Shown piece after piece: positions 11,546-22,306 of a stretch of 64,000 bases of DNA (position 1 is the stretch's first letter; every line of letters begins with the position of its first letter). The notes under the pieces were generated by a model. The model was not told the DNA's origin, did no database searches, and saw nothing but the letters and a program-made list of their open reading frames with translations. The stretch spans positions 372,001 to 436,000 of the forward strand of contig JAGPXD010000004.1 of assembly GCA_020746995.1 (NCBI GenBank), read 5' to 3'. The position numbers and the translations under genes are program-made. Origin of the DNA: Plectosphaerella cucumerina. Taxonomy: Eukaryota > Ascomycota > Sordariomycetes > Glomerellales > Plectosphaerellaceae.

Positions 11546-13610
11546 CTAATCAATCTCAATGTCGAGGTCAAGCTCAATGTTTGCAATAATGTCGTCGTCG
11601 CAGATGGGCCGGTGGATCGAGGGAATGCCCTTCTTGTCAGCCTTGCGGGCGCTCTCGAGGGCCTTGGCAATGTGCGGCAGCAGGTCGCCGTCCTTGGGGC
11701 CCATCTTAGGAGTGCCGTTCAGGGACGTCGCCGCAGAGAGCTTGGCGGCCTCGGCACGTTCCAGTTGCTCGCGCCTGCGGGCCTCGGCCTTCTCCTTGAG
11801 CTGCGCCTTGCCGACATTAGCGGCGTTCTGGCGGCGACGCTCGCGGTTGATGTCGGCCAGACGGTCCTGCTGTGACGTGACGACTGTTGCCGTGTGAGAG
11901 CTCAGCGTGGTTCGGAAGGCGAGGCGGTTGCTTTGCATGTCGTCGAGCTCGTCTTGGAGTTCCTGGGCCTGGACTGTCTTGCCAGCCAGCTTGGCCTCTT
12001 CGAGCTCCCGCTGGAGACGCTCACGTCGGTCTGGGTCGAACTTGTAGCGCAGCCTGCGCTTGCGCTCCACCTTTTCGCCAATCTCCTCGTTGGTCAGGCT
12101 GCGTCCGACAAACCGGTTAATGTCGTCGATCTTGTTGAGGAGACTCTGTGTCTTAGGCAGAGTCATCCCATCGTTGCTCATGACGGTGACGTAGCGGCTG
12201 AACTCGCGCTGGATGAGTATGTTAGTGGAAGACACCAGGCCACAGTTTGCAGGGGCTGTACCTCAGTGAAGGGCTTGTCCGAGCAGAAGATGAAGGCAAA
12301 CTCCTTAGGACTCTTGCCGTGCTGCACAAGACAGTACTGGTCGGTCACAAAGTCACCGCCAGGACCGTGGATAGCATACTCCTTGCCCGTAGTGAAAGCT
12401 GGAATGGTCAGCGGGGTCAAGGTGATAGACCGCAGATAACATACCCTTGATTCTGGCCATGCGGTACTGGTCGACGCCAGACGGGTCAGGGCCCAGACTG
12501 ACACGGACATAGCAGCCGGTCAGAGCATCTTCGAAGCCAGGGTTGAAGCAGTACTGCGCAAAGCGACTCTTGCCGACCCGAATCCTCTCAAAGTCGCGGA
12601 GCGTAGGGGGAGGCAGCTCCCTGCTGACCTTGGGCGAAGGCGACCTGTCCTTGTCGTTGTAGGAGACGCGGGAGCTGGCAACGCTGGAGCCCCTGCGGCC
12701 TCGGTTGGGGGAGTGCCTGTCGGTGCGGCGGTTCTCCTCACGAGCGCGAGCACGATCATTCTTCTCTGCGCGAGCGCGACGCAGAGTGTCGATGCCGGAG
12801 CTGGTCTTGGTCTCTGTGCGCTGACGAGATGACTTGCGGTCGTCGTCTTCGAGGTCGGCAGACGAGGCGGTGCGCTTGCGAATCTTCATCGCCTTCTTCT
12901 CCTCATTCTCCTGCTTCGACACGAGCTGGCGGAGCATGCGGTTCTGACGTTGGCGTTCAATCTCGGTGGTTCGCTCGGCGAGGATGGACTCGCGCTCGAC
13001 TTCACGGAGGGCCATGATGCGGTGCTTCTCCTGTATGCTGGTGAACATGCCGTCGACGGGGTACTTTTCGTCATCGTCGCCTCCGGCGGGACGATCGTCG
13101 TTTTCGTTCTCGGAGTCGGACTCCTCCATGGCAGCGGAGCCGATGCTGTTCGGGCTACCTGGCAGAGAGGACCTGCGGGGCAATCGCGCGTAAGCCATTG
13201 TGACGATATTGGGTGTAGGTTGGTTGATAGGATATGGTGGTTTGGGAGACACAGAGAAAATAGAAAGTCGAGAGGGTTTGGCTGGGAAAAGGCAATGACT
13301 GAGGTGGTGCGCGAGACAGAGCAGGTGCAGGAGCCAACACGTGCAGTGAATGGGAGCGAACGGGAGGGAACTGGAGCAGGCGCTACAAAACTTACGCCTC
13401 GCCTTCTTCCTCGTCAGACTCGTCATCCGACCGCTTCCTTCCCCTTTTCGCCGGGGCTTTTCGCGATCCGTCTCTGGCAGAGCCTTTTTTGGCTGGTGGA
13501 GGCGACGCAGACTCGTCGCGACTCTCCCTATCCGACATGACCTCCTCTTCCTCATCAGAGGACTCATTGCCGCCCGCGAGGGCCAGAAGCTCATCTTCTA
13601 TATCAGGCAT
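11546..13610 (-). CDS. RTF1: RTF1, Paf1-complex subunit with Plus3 domain
   Basis: Subunit of the Paf1 elongation complex; it ties the complex to RNA polymerase II and Spt5 and promotes H2B ubiquitination. Four exons (13610-13396, 13172-12445, 12398-12262, 12208-11546) splice to 580 residues. The start MPDIEDELLALAGGNES is the typical acidic N-terminus, followed by Ser/Asp/Glu-rich sequence and the conserved YPVDGMFTSIQEKHRIMAL segment. The Plus3 domain runs from about residue 265 (PTLRDFERIRVGKSRFAQ) to about 390, with three basic-rich strands and GCYVRVSLG. A long Arg/Glu/Ala-rich coiled coil fills the C-terminal part, and the end is acidic (LDLDIEID). Divergent from COQ7 across 585 bp. Confidence 0.93.
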
Positions 13611-14195
13611 CTTGACCTGCGGGCGGATTTTCCGATGTAGATTGGTGGTTTATTCGGCGCAAGGCTTTGGGAGTTCGCGCAGCCTCAGGGGCTGGTCTTC
13701 GAGTTTGCGCTGCTGTCGGGATTGCTGGGAATGCTCTACGCGTGTATCGTTTGTAGATGTGAAAAATATGGAAGCAATTGCTCCAAGCTCGTGATTCCGG
13801 GGGGCAAGACAGCTGGATGAGTCAACTCGAGGGTCAAGAAAACCGAGGGGAGGGGGGATTGAGGGAGAAATAATTGTGAGGCGTCTTCTTTCACTTTCAA
13901 GCTCGTCTCCCCAAAGAACGTGTCGTGGAAGTTGAGATGCTGATTGGCCTGGATTATGTCATCCCAGCGCCCCAACCAGGATGCCGGATGTCGGGCGTCG
14001 CCTTGTCCGACACAGCTTCGGCGTCAATGAACAGCGGGCCCTTGATGGAGCTGCTAGCCAATCAATCACCCCTGCCTGGAGCTCGGTAGGTGCCGGCTTT
14101 GGGTCGTTCGATTTGTCGCGACGACGTCGTCGACTTGATCTAGAAACACGACCTGTCGCCGCTCTTCACTACTTGAGCAATTCTTTTCCTCTACC
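13611..14195. promoter_or_regulatory. Divergent promoter region RTF1 / COQ7
   Basis: The 585 bp between two divergent start codons must contain the promoters and leaders of both genes. No specific element was assigned. Confidence 0.5.
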
Positions 14196-14986
14196 ATGGC
14201 TTCCCCACGGTGTCTACTCCGGCCGGCAGCCAGCATCTGCAGGCTCTCGCCACACAGGTCACTCGCATCTACCTCTTGCCGGTATCTCTCGACGAGCCCC
14301 CAGTCCAAAGCGACACCACAAGATGCACCTGCGTCTTCGACACCCAAGAAGCGCAAGCCCCTGACCCAACAACAGAAGGACTTCCTCTCCTCAGCTGTAT
14401 GGACTCCCGCATACTTCAATCTCTCCGAGCTCTCACCAACTGACATAAACAGCTCCGAGTCAACCAAGCCGGCGAACTCGCCGCCACCCTCATCTACACC
14501 GCGCAGACCCCGCCAATGGTCACACGCCACCCCCACCTCCGACCGCTCATGAAGCACATGTACGATCAGGAAGCCGGCCATCTGAAGACCTTCAACGAGC
14601 TCATCGCCAAGCATCGCGTCCGACCCACCGCCCTCTACCCCCTCTGGCAGGTCCTCGCTACCGGTCTCGGCTGGAGCACCGCTGTCATGGGTCGCGAGGC
14701 TGCCATGGCATGCACAGAGGCAGTGGAGACGGAGATTGGCGGCCACTACAACAACCAAATCCGTACTCTCCTCGAGATGGTGACAGAGTGGGAGGCTGAA
14801 GGTTATGACGTCGGGCCGGAGTTCACGACCCTGATCAGCACCTTGAGGAGGATACGTGACGAGGAACTGGAGCACCTTGACCACGCCGTCGATAATGATG
14901 CGAAGAAGGCAGAGCCGCACTGGTTGTTGACGGGCGTCATCCGTGCAGGGTGCAAGGGCGCCATCTGGGTGAGCGAGAGGGTCTAA
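14196..14986 (+). CDS. COQ7: Ubiquinone biosynthesis hydroxylase COQ7
   Basis: Di-iron monooxygenase (CAT5/COQ7) that hydroxylates 5-demethoxyubiquinone, the penultimate step of coenzyme Q synthesis, on the matrix side of the inner mitochondrial membrane. Two exons, 14196-14396 and 14453-14986, give 244 residues. The first about 50 residues (MASPRCLLRPAASICRLSP) are a mitochondrial presequence. Splicing creates LRVNQAGELAA, which holds the first iron-ligand Glu. Further ligands are in YDQEAGH (ExxH), the ETEIGGHY helix and DEELEHLDHA (second ExxH). The ending WVSERV is close to that of known family members. The 56-nt intron has GTATGG and ACAG ends. Confidence 0.95.
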
Positions 14987-15390
14987 CCGGCTCGGGGGAC
15001 CGACTCGACCAGGATGTATTCGATACTGTACAACAATGTATGGCTAGGGAATAGCGAATCGAAGTAGACAGCTCAGCTCGTGTAGAAGCCACAGACAGCT
15101 GATGGATTGTACACTGAGTTCAATGGATGAGAGTGCGATGAGTTTAGGGGCAGTGGCTGTTGTGGTCAACTTCTGGATATGCAAGCTTGCACTGCAGTCT
15201 TTGTGCCAAGTCTAAAATACTATTGGAAGTTGGTGAAAGGCGAGCACGCAGCCACAAGCCCTCGGCAATGCATGCTCCTCCAACGCCATACTGATGATGA
15301 GTGTACAAGGAAAAACAAGAAAAAGAACGCTTAGTTGCTGCAGGACAGTTAGCAAAGGCGTCAGCATCACGAAGAGCCATGGGCGACTTA
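14987..15390. other. Intergenic, convergent ends
   Basis: Between the 3' ends of COQ7 (plus) and phospholipase D (minus). Presumably 3' UTRs only. Confidence 0.5.
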
Positions 15391-18300
15391 CTAAATCTGC
15401 AGAGGCGCGACGCCGTCCACCTGGAATCCCCAGTTGCCGTTCTGCTCCTCGGTAAGGAGCCAGTCGTACGGGAACTGAACCAGGTGTCCCTGGACCAGGC
15501 CCAAGACCTCTTCGGCCTCGGCACGAGAGAGCATCTCCTGCTCCACTGGATCGCGTCGGCTGCCCCTAGTAGTGGCCCTCCTACGGCGCTTAACCGAGCC
15601 CTGAGCCTGCTGTCCGGACACGCTCCTGCCTCGTGCCGGCTCCTTCTCGTTGGGTGAGAATGTCGTTCGGCGATCCTTGCCCTTCTCCTGGGTATTGTCA
15701 TGCGACACGTGGGAGGTGGCTTCAAATGACGGGAAAGGAGTGTCGCCAGGCGGGTACATTGGCGACGCGGCGTCGTTGGCCTGAGCTGCGGCGAGCTTCT
15801 CCGTGTCCACAGTCACCGTCGGGGCAGTGCCTCTGCTGCTAGAGTCACGCTCGAGCGCCGCCTTTTCGTCATGGTCGCCGTGCATCCCATCGGGAAGCAT
15901 GGTCTTCGGGTGATGGAGGTGCTCAGCCGCCTTCTCCGTGTGCGTCTTCTCCTGAAGTTTGTCGGCAGCAGCCTTGGCCATTGCGCCGGGGCCAGGGACA
16001 CCGACTCCAGCGCCACCACCGCCAGATGATACTGGATGTTCTGTACCCTGTTGTGTCCTGGGGTCAGACGTATCCGCACTCTTGCCTTCCATGCTCTCCA
16101 TGAACCTCTTCTCGTAATTGGTGTACTCCTGGTACTCCGTCCACGTCTTGACTTCAGAATCTGGCATACACCTGAAGGTGCGCCGGTAGATCTTGGTATT
16201 GTTGTCCGCGGCACGGTTCCAGATGTTGTCGATGAATGATTGGTTGAGAGGGTCTCGCATGCAGTCCTTGTCGATGTGAGCAGGCTTGAAGTCAGGGCCG
16301 ACGTGGGGGTACGGCTCGTCCGTCTGGTGTCCGTAACTGTCTACGTGAACAGGGGGCCCGCCAATGTCGGTGTCGTCGATCACCGGTAGATCTGGCAGCT
16401 GGTTTGCGCGGGGCAGGCCCAGCTGGTCGGTGGTGCGGCGATTGAGTGGTGGAATGGGAGGGAGCTGATCGTTGCTCGGGCCGCCCTCCTCAGGTTCCGC
16501 CGATGCAGCTGTAGCATGTGCGCGCTCGTGGGGCTTCTTGGGGGCCTCGAGAGTGCCCTTGCCTTCGGGGATGATGTCGTGGATGAGCACCTCGCGTCCA
16601 TTGATGATGACAGAGTCACGACCAGCATCAAGCCCCTGCTTCGCGGCGCTCTTCCAGCGATCCGGCCCATAGCCCTCAACTTCGAGAGCATGGACAGGGT
16701 CGTCCAGGTTGGGGGGCGCGTCGTTCTCGCCTTGGGCATCCTCATACTCGTCGTCGGCTGCGGGGCCGGCATCGTGGTTGAAGCTCCGGGCCTGGTGGAT
16801 ATCTGGACGTGAAGGAGACGTGGGTGCGACAACTGAGGCGCTAGACTCGCCCTTGGGTCCACCGTGCTCTGAACTCTCTTCGCCGTAGATGCTGTCCATC
16901 TCTGCCTCGTACTCGGCCATCTTGTCAACTTCGGCCTGTCTCTCTTCCTCCAGGATCTCATCGACGTCGAGGCCGAGGTGCTCTCGCATGAGACGCAGTC
17001 GGAGAGTGTGGGCGAACCTGCCAACTTGGTAAGGCTTGCCTCCCATGGTGGACCAGATCATGTCGGTATCGCGAACGAGAGCGGCCAACTCGGAATCACG
17101 ATCGCCACGGAGGGACCTCTCGTTGATGTTGGCAGAGCCAATGAGCGCTACACGGTCGTCCACGACGATACACTTAGCGTGGATGTAGAGCTGCTCGGTC
17201 ACAAGCGTGCCACTCCCCATCTTGCCCCACTGCCGAAGACTGTAGAACTGGATGTAGTCTTCCGGCACGATACCGGCGGCCTGCAGTCTCTTGAAGATGG
17301 AGTTCTCTCCACGGCAGATACTGTAGAACTGGCATTGAAGGATCAGGCGGACACTGGTGCCCTCTTGCTCGTCGACGCGACTCTGGAAGCCGGGCAGAAG
17401 GGGGATCAGGATGACAGCCCTCCAGTCCTCGTCGTTCTCGTGGGCACGAATGATGCGCTCAACGAGAGCATCGCCAATTCGGTTGGCGATCTTGGTGTTC
17501 ATAACCTCTGTGCTGGTGATGAAGAACTGGTTCTCAATGTACACAAAATGCTCAGAATCCTCAATCATCTTGATGTAGGCGTTCTGGATGCTGTGTTCCG
17601 GCTCTTCGATGCCGAGTGACCAGTTGCAAGCCGAGCGAAGAATTTGGACCTCGCAGGTTCCTGTAAGACCAAGGCCCTCCATCTCACCAGGCTTGCAGTC
17701 GGGAGGCGGCAGAAGGAAGGGCAGGGGGCGGGTTGTCGTTCGGCCTCTGCGGATGTAGTTCCAACGCTGAACAAAGTGTCGCACCAGGTCTCTCGAGGGC
17801 TGACCCACGACCTGCATGGCAATATCGTGCCAAGCCATTCGAGGAGTTTTGCCCCTGTCGTACATCTCTTCGTAGGGATCATTCAACTTGTAGAAGTCAA
17901 GGACTCTGGCGTTGGAGTAATCCTTGCCTGGGAAGAGCTGGCAGTGTTGTGCGTCTTTGGGCTGCTCGCTGTGCTCGAAACCCGTGGGCTTATCGTCGAC
18001 GCAGGGGTGCTGGGGACAATCCCAGCGGCCGAAGCAGAGGTCGATGCCGCCAACGAAAGCAATATCTTGGTCGACAACGCAGAGCTTCTCGTGGTGGGCG
18101 AAGAAGAACTGGTTCTTCTTGAACTGGTTGGGAGACCGTTGCACGAAGATATTCGGATGCAGATTAAGCAAAGAATACTTGGTGTACTCAGAGTCGATGG
18201 GGATGGCCGCCTCGACGTTGCGGTAGATGATGATGAAGATCTTGACACCTTCCCGCGCTTTCCTCTGCAAAAGGCGATCCAGCCGCCATTTCTGGCTGAT

Positions 18301-20820
18301 TGCCGGAGGACGTCGCAGGTAGAGCTCTGGGCTGAGCCACCAGTCATGGATGTAGATGACGTCCCTGGCCATGCTGATCGCTCTCGAGACGTTCCACATG
18401 TAATCTCTGCCGTCGACTAGCCACTGGGCAAAGACGCCCTGTCTCTGCGGCGCGAAACTGTCGAAACGGTTGACGTGCTGCCAGGAGGTCTGCTTGAGCA
18501 TCTCGCCAATGGAGTCTTCAAACTGCTTCAGCACGACCTGGTTCCGAGAGAACAGTTTAACGCGCCGCTCCGATGTGTGAAGCGTCAGGGTGTGGTGCTT
18601 GTCCGGAGGCGGCTCGCTGGTCAGGTCAATCTCCTTGCCCTTGCTGGAGCCGATCTGCTTGAGCGTCTTCTTCTTGGAAACGATGCGGAACTTGGGGTCC
18701 ACGAGGTACACGTCGTAAATGTTCATGTTCTCGGGCGAATCGACACAGGCGATGTAGCTGGACCGCACCAAGAACCACTTGCGGCTGTGCCTGGCGATGA
18801 CCTTCTTTGGCGTCAAGACTCGGCGGAAGTCCAAGCCCTTGGACGATTGGATGTGGAGATAGCACTCCTTGCCATGGTAGCTGCCTTCGGCAGCCAGCCG
18901 CACACCCAGGGCCGAAAGCTCTAGGAACTTGCAAAGCCTGTTGCTGTCGGCGCGGAACATGAGCCAACGGACCATGTCTTGCAGGTACTTCTCCAGAATC
19001 CTACGCTGCCGCTCGACATATCGCCGCCGAGCTTGCATCAGGTCGGCGTGGCCTTCTAGAGCGGAGGTCTCGCCGGGATCGGTGAAGCCGGTGGACCTCC
19101 TTCGCATACCTAGCATTCCCAATCTGGACTTCTTACGACGACCAAGAGGACGGTTGTCCGTCTCTTCGGCTGTCTCGTCGACCGTTCTTTCGCCAGGCGT
19201 GGCATCGCCTGGCTCGTCACCACGGACGCTCGCGAGATCGTCCTCATCGCTGTCGGCCTTATTGCGGGCGTTGCGGAGATAGGGGAAGGCGGCCCAGGGA
19301 AACTTGGGCTGCTTTGGTCGGGCGCCGACATCTGCCCGACCGTACAGGTACTTGTCGTTGCGCATGGCAAACTTGTAGCGTACGTGCAGCTGGTACACCT
19401 CCTTGACGGTTCGGATGATGGTCCACTTCATGCGGCTGGGCCCGCTGCCGTACTCCATGTCGATGGTGAAGACGACGTGGCGCTCACGTTCATCGTCCGG
19501 CTCGGGAGCACTGTCGCTGATGCGCAGCCTAACCTGCTCGAGAAGCACGGGGATGCGCTTGTTTCCGTGCTCGTCTCTCTGGATCATGCTGGCCAGCATG
19601 AGCACCGCAGGAGCACCCGCTCTGAGTTCGGCCATCAGCTCGGCAGACTTGGCGAAGTCGAAGCGATCTTCCTTCTTCTGGCGTAACAGTTTCAGTGTGT
19701 TTTTGACCTGCTTCCACTGCTTGACCCCGAATGTCGACGCCCTCTCGCCACTGAAGAAGGGACGCCGAGGGGTTCCGGCGTCGCCATCAGACACCCCGCC
19801 GGCGCCGCCAATGACGGACCACTGTCGAGTGTGTCGTGGAGTCCTTCCTGATGGACTGGGCGATTCCCTGGCCTCGTCACGGAGCGACCTCGCCCAGGAT
19901 CCGCCCCTCATCCACGAGGGAGCCATCATCTGGTCTCGGCCTTCGCCCTCGGAAACGCCATGGTGGGCTTCGTTGGTATCAGGCATGCTCAGCCGCCTTC
20001 TCAGGCCCATCCTCCTCTGTCCTGCTCGCGCATCTGGAGGGCTGGCAATTGGTGTGTTTGGTACTGAGAGATTCGGTTTCCTGTGCCGACGCATCATGCG
20101 CTTCTTCTTCTGCTGCTGCTTGGACTTGCTCGGTTCGGTGGCGTTCCCCTCGTCGGCTGTCTCCTCTGCATCTGCGTCTGCGTCGGAATCCTCCTCAGTC
20201 AAGGTCCCTGGTATTCTTGAACCGCCGCGACCGACAGCTGGCGAGCTGGCTACTGACTGCGGAGCGGTCTGGACGCCTTCGCCAGCGACAGATGGCGGCG
20301 ACTTGGGGATCTGCAGATTGCCAGAGCCGGCAAACTGCTTCAGCTTGAACATGAAAGCTGAGCTCAGCGACCTTCCCGTATCATCCCACGATGTGGTCCG
20401 GGAGTGTGTGTTGGGGGGGTCGATGTTGACATCCTGGCGCGCAAACTGGACGCTACGACGACCTCCAGGAGACGTGGGCTCGGAGTTTCCCCCGTTGTCC
20501 TGGAAAAAGTCTAGAGGTGTTGCGTGGTCAACGTTTTCGGAGGCTTCGTCGGCCGAGGTTGGCCGCAAGTGGGCATTGGACTTGCGGCCATCAATGGGCT
20601 GCGGGGCTTGCACATTGTGCGGAAAGCCGCCGTTGATGTAGTCTCCCGCCTCGGGATTCGCGAGCTGGCTGTCTAGATTGTTCGGCGGGATGTTGCCATC
20701 GTTGTGTCTGAGAGTCTCTGTGGAGGCAGGCGCGCCGGGGGTTGGGGCAGAGACCCGGAGCTCTGGCTGAGGATTCCTAGACAATGGCGAGATCGATTCG
20801 TCTCGATCTGGCTCGCCCAT
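15391..20820 (-). CDS. SPO14: Phospholipase D (PX-PH-PLD, SPO14 type)
   Basis: Hydrolyses phosphatidylcholine to phosphatidic acid and choline at membranes. One uninterrupted frame of 1,809 residues starts MGEPDRDESISPLSRNPQPE. Residues 1-400 are Ser/Pro-rich and disordered. A PX-like region (MEYGSGPSRMKWTIIRTVKE) lies near 450-620 and a PH-like region near 690-775. The catalytic core has both HKD motifs: HHEKLCVVDQD (near residue 905) and HAKCIVVDD (near 1210), each followed by the expected glycine/serine stretch (GGIDLCFGRWD; GSANINERSLRGDRDSE). About 500 residues of acidic, low-complexity sequence follow the core, including a conserved-looking FRCMPDSEVKTWTEYQEY block. It is long for the family but well within fungal variation, and I see no intron signal that would improve the model. 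Confidence 0.94.
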   Translation of the reverse strand: MGEPDRDESISPLSRNPQPELRVSAPTPGAPASTETLRHNDGNIPPNNLDSQLANPEAGDYINGGFPHNVQAPQPIDGRKSNAHLRPTSADEASENVDHATPLDFFQDNGGNSEPTSPGGRRSVQFARQDVNIDPPNTHSRTTSWDDTGRSLSSAFMFKLKQFAGSGNLQIPKSPPSVAGEGVQTAPQSVASSPAVGRGGSRIPGTLTEEDSDADADAEETADEGNATEPSKSKQQQKKKRMMRRHRKPNLSVPNTPIASPPDARAGQRRMGLRRRLSMPDTNEAHHGVSEGEGRDQMMAPSWMRGGSWARSLRDEARESPSPSGRTPRHTRQWSVIGGAGGVSDGDAGTPRRPFFSGERASTFGVKQWKQVKNTLKLLRQKKEDRFDFAKSAELMAELRAGAPAVLMLASMIQRDEHGNKRIPVLLEQVRLRISDSAPEPDDERERHVVFTIDMEYGSGPSRMKWTIIRTVKEVYQLHVRYKFAMRNDKYLYGRADVGARPKQPKFPWAAFPYLRNARNKADSDEDDLASVRGDEPGDATPGERTVDETAEETDNRPLGRRKKSRLGMLGMRRRSTGFTDPGETSALEGHADLMQARRRYVERQRRILEKYLQDMVRWLMFRADSNRLCKFLELSALGVRLAAEGSYHGKECYLHIQSSKGLDFRRVLTPKKVIARHSRKWFLVRSSYIACVDSPENMNIYDVYLVDPKFRIVSKKKTLKQIGSSKGKEIDLTSEPPPDKHHTLTLHTSERRVKLFSRNQVVLKQFEDSIGEMLKQTSWQHVNRFDSFAPQRQGVFAQWLVDGRDYMWNVSRAISMARDVIYIHDWWLSPELYLRRPPAISQKWRLDRLLQRKAREGVKIFIIIYRNVEAAIPIDSEYTKYSLLNLHPNIFVQRSPNQFKKNQFFFAHHEKLCVVDQDIAFVGGIDLCFGRWDCPQHPCVDDKPTGFEHSEQPKDAQHCQLFPGKDYSNARVLDFYKLNDPYEEMYDRGKTPRMAWHDIAMQVVGQPSRDLVRHFVQRWNYIRRGRTTTRPLPFLLPPPDCKPGEMEGLGLTGTCEVQILRSACNWSLGIEEPEHSIQNAYIKMIEDSEHFVYIENQFFITSTEVMNTKIANRIGDALVERIIRAHENDEDWRAVILIPLLPGFQSRVDEQEGTSVRLILQCQFYSICRGENSIFKRLQAAGIVPEDYIQFYSLRQWGKMGSGTLVTEQLYIHAKCIVVDDRVALIGSANINERSLRGDRDSELAALVRDTDMIWSTMGGKPYQVGRFAHTLRLRLMREHLGLDVDEILEEERQAEVDKMAEYEAEMDSIYGEESSEHGGPKGESSASVVAPTSPSRPDIHQARSFNHDAGPAADDEYEDAQGENDAPPNLDDPVHALEVEGYGPDRWKSAAKQGLDAGRDSVIINGREVLIHDIIPEGKGTLEAPKKPHERAHATAASAEPEEGGPSNDQLPPIPPLNRRTTDQLGLPRANQLPDLPVIDDTDIGGPPVHVDSYGHQTDEPYPHVGPDFKPAHIDKDCMRDPLNQSFIDNIWNRAADNNTKIYRRTFRCMPDSEVKTWTEYQEYTNYEKRFMESMEGKSADTSDPRTQQGTEHPVSSGGGGAGVGVPGPGAMAKAAADKLQEKTHTEKAAEHLHHPKTMLPDGMHGDHDEKAALERDSSSRGTAPTVTVDTEKLAAAQANDAASPMYPPGDTPFPSFEATSHVSHDNTQEKGKDRRTTFSPNEKEPARGRSVSGQQAQGSVKRRRRATTRGSRRDPVEQEMLSRAEAEEVLGLVQGHLVQFPYDWLLTEEQNGNWGFQVDGVAPLQI

Positions 20821-22306
20821 CCTGGCGAGTGGAGGATTTATTGGCGGTTGGTTTGTCGAAAGTCAGGCAGAGCAGCGGTCAAGTCGGGTTGGTGGGAGAG
20901 CTGGGTTGCTAGAAGGTCGGGTGGAAAGAGGTATCAGGTTGCGTCGGGCAACTGCAGCGCATAGCGTTCGAGGTCTGGTCAGGAGAGATCGGAGTAGCTG
21001 AGGTTCGTTTGAGAGTTCCGCTGCTGGCGGCTTCGGCGGACTCGATATCGAGGGAAAAGAGGTCGGTCTGAGGACAGCTTGGCAGCTCTCGGCAAGTCTG
21101 GGGATATGGATACCGGCTGGCTGAACGAGTTGGAAGGGAGGCAGCCTAACGTGGCCAGAGTGGTGGCCGTGGAAGTACTCGTAGGAGGTTGGGGGCTTTT
21201 GTGTTTTACCCCTTTCGGTTGACGGCTCGTGGTGAGTCTCGGACGTGGCACGGGGTGAGACGGAAGGTCGCGGTGCAGTGCGATCTCGTGTCGACAATTA
21301 TTTCCCAGGGGACAAATGAAGGTCCCAGCATGCGGATTTAGGTTTGGGTCGGGTGACCAGGGATGCTGCGCGGATGCTGCGTAGACGAGGTGGGAAGGAA
21401 CGGGCGGGACGGGGGGGCTATCCACTCGGGAAAGGACAGGAGCCACTTTTCTCCCCTGGATCGCACCTGGAGACCAGGGGGTCGCAACACCTGAACCCAC
21501 AGCAGCTGCTTCCCCAAATTCCCGCCGCATCCGCGCCGTTGGGCCTCCGTAGGCCTCCAATCCCCTGTGGCCAGAAAACCTGAGCTTTGCTGCCGAGGTA
21601 GACGCTGAGCAAGGCGATCATGAGAGGCATGGCTCGTTGCTCCGGCATGTATCTGTTGTAATGAGAACAAGGGGTCCATGATGACATCAGACGAATTGCA
21701 GTTCGAGTTGTCACTTTGTGTCCCAGGCCGACTCGCAGAAGTGACACTTCTCGAGTCATTCTGTAATGGTCTGAAAACCCCACTCGGGTCTTGTTCGCAA
21801 CGACGATCCAGTGTCATCCATATCAATCCGAGGTGGGACTGTGGCCACCGCTGATAGCCAGAACCCGAGCCTCACCGTACCGTATTTCTCGCTCAGCCAA
21901 GTCTGGGTGAACAAATGTGCAGGACGCCTAGCTTAGCTGGCCACAACAATACGAACAAGTCACTTCAATACTGGGAGTAGGAGACATGAACACAGTGACT
22001 GGGAACTGCCTCAGTCTCAAGACTTCTCGCTCGCTCCTAGTCGCATTCTGTCCATGCCTTGACTGACGGATGATTGCCAGTATTGCCCAACAAACATGTC
22101 AATCTTTCCTCGTCTCATCTGAAACACATATTGATCACCAGCCAGACAGGTTGTACAATGGTGCCCCTTGAACGGCTTGGGGTCGAGTGACGTGGGGCGC
22201 GTCGCCTTATCGATAAGCCAAGTCGCGTCAAACATCCCGTCGCGAGAACACCACCAGATGCCCAACGTCGACACTCAACTACTCACGCCATACACCGATA
22301 CTGAGG
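20821..22306. promoter_or_regulatory. Divergent region PLD / gamma-tubulin
   Basis: About 1.5 kb between divergent start codons. It must hold the PLD promoter (with a purine-rich plus strand next to its ATG) and the gamma-tubulin promoter. No gene was recognised. Confidence 0.45.

Noticed and set aside
19403..20641. 412-residue plus-strand open frame opposite phospholipase D
   Set aside because: Antisense shadow of the disordered N-terminal part of PLD; no start context, domain or splice evidence.
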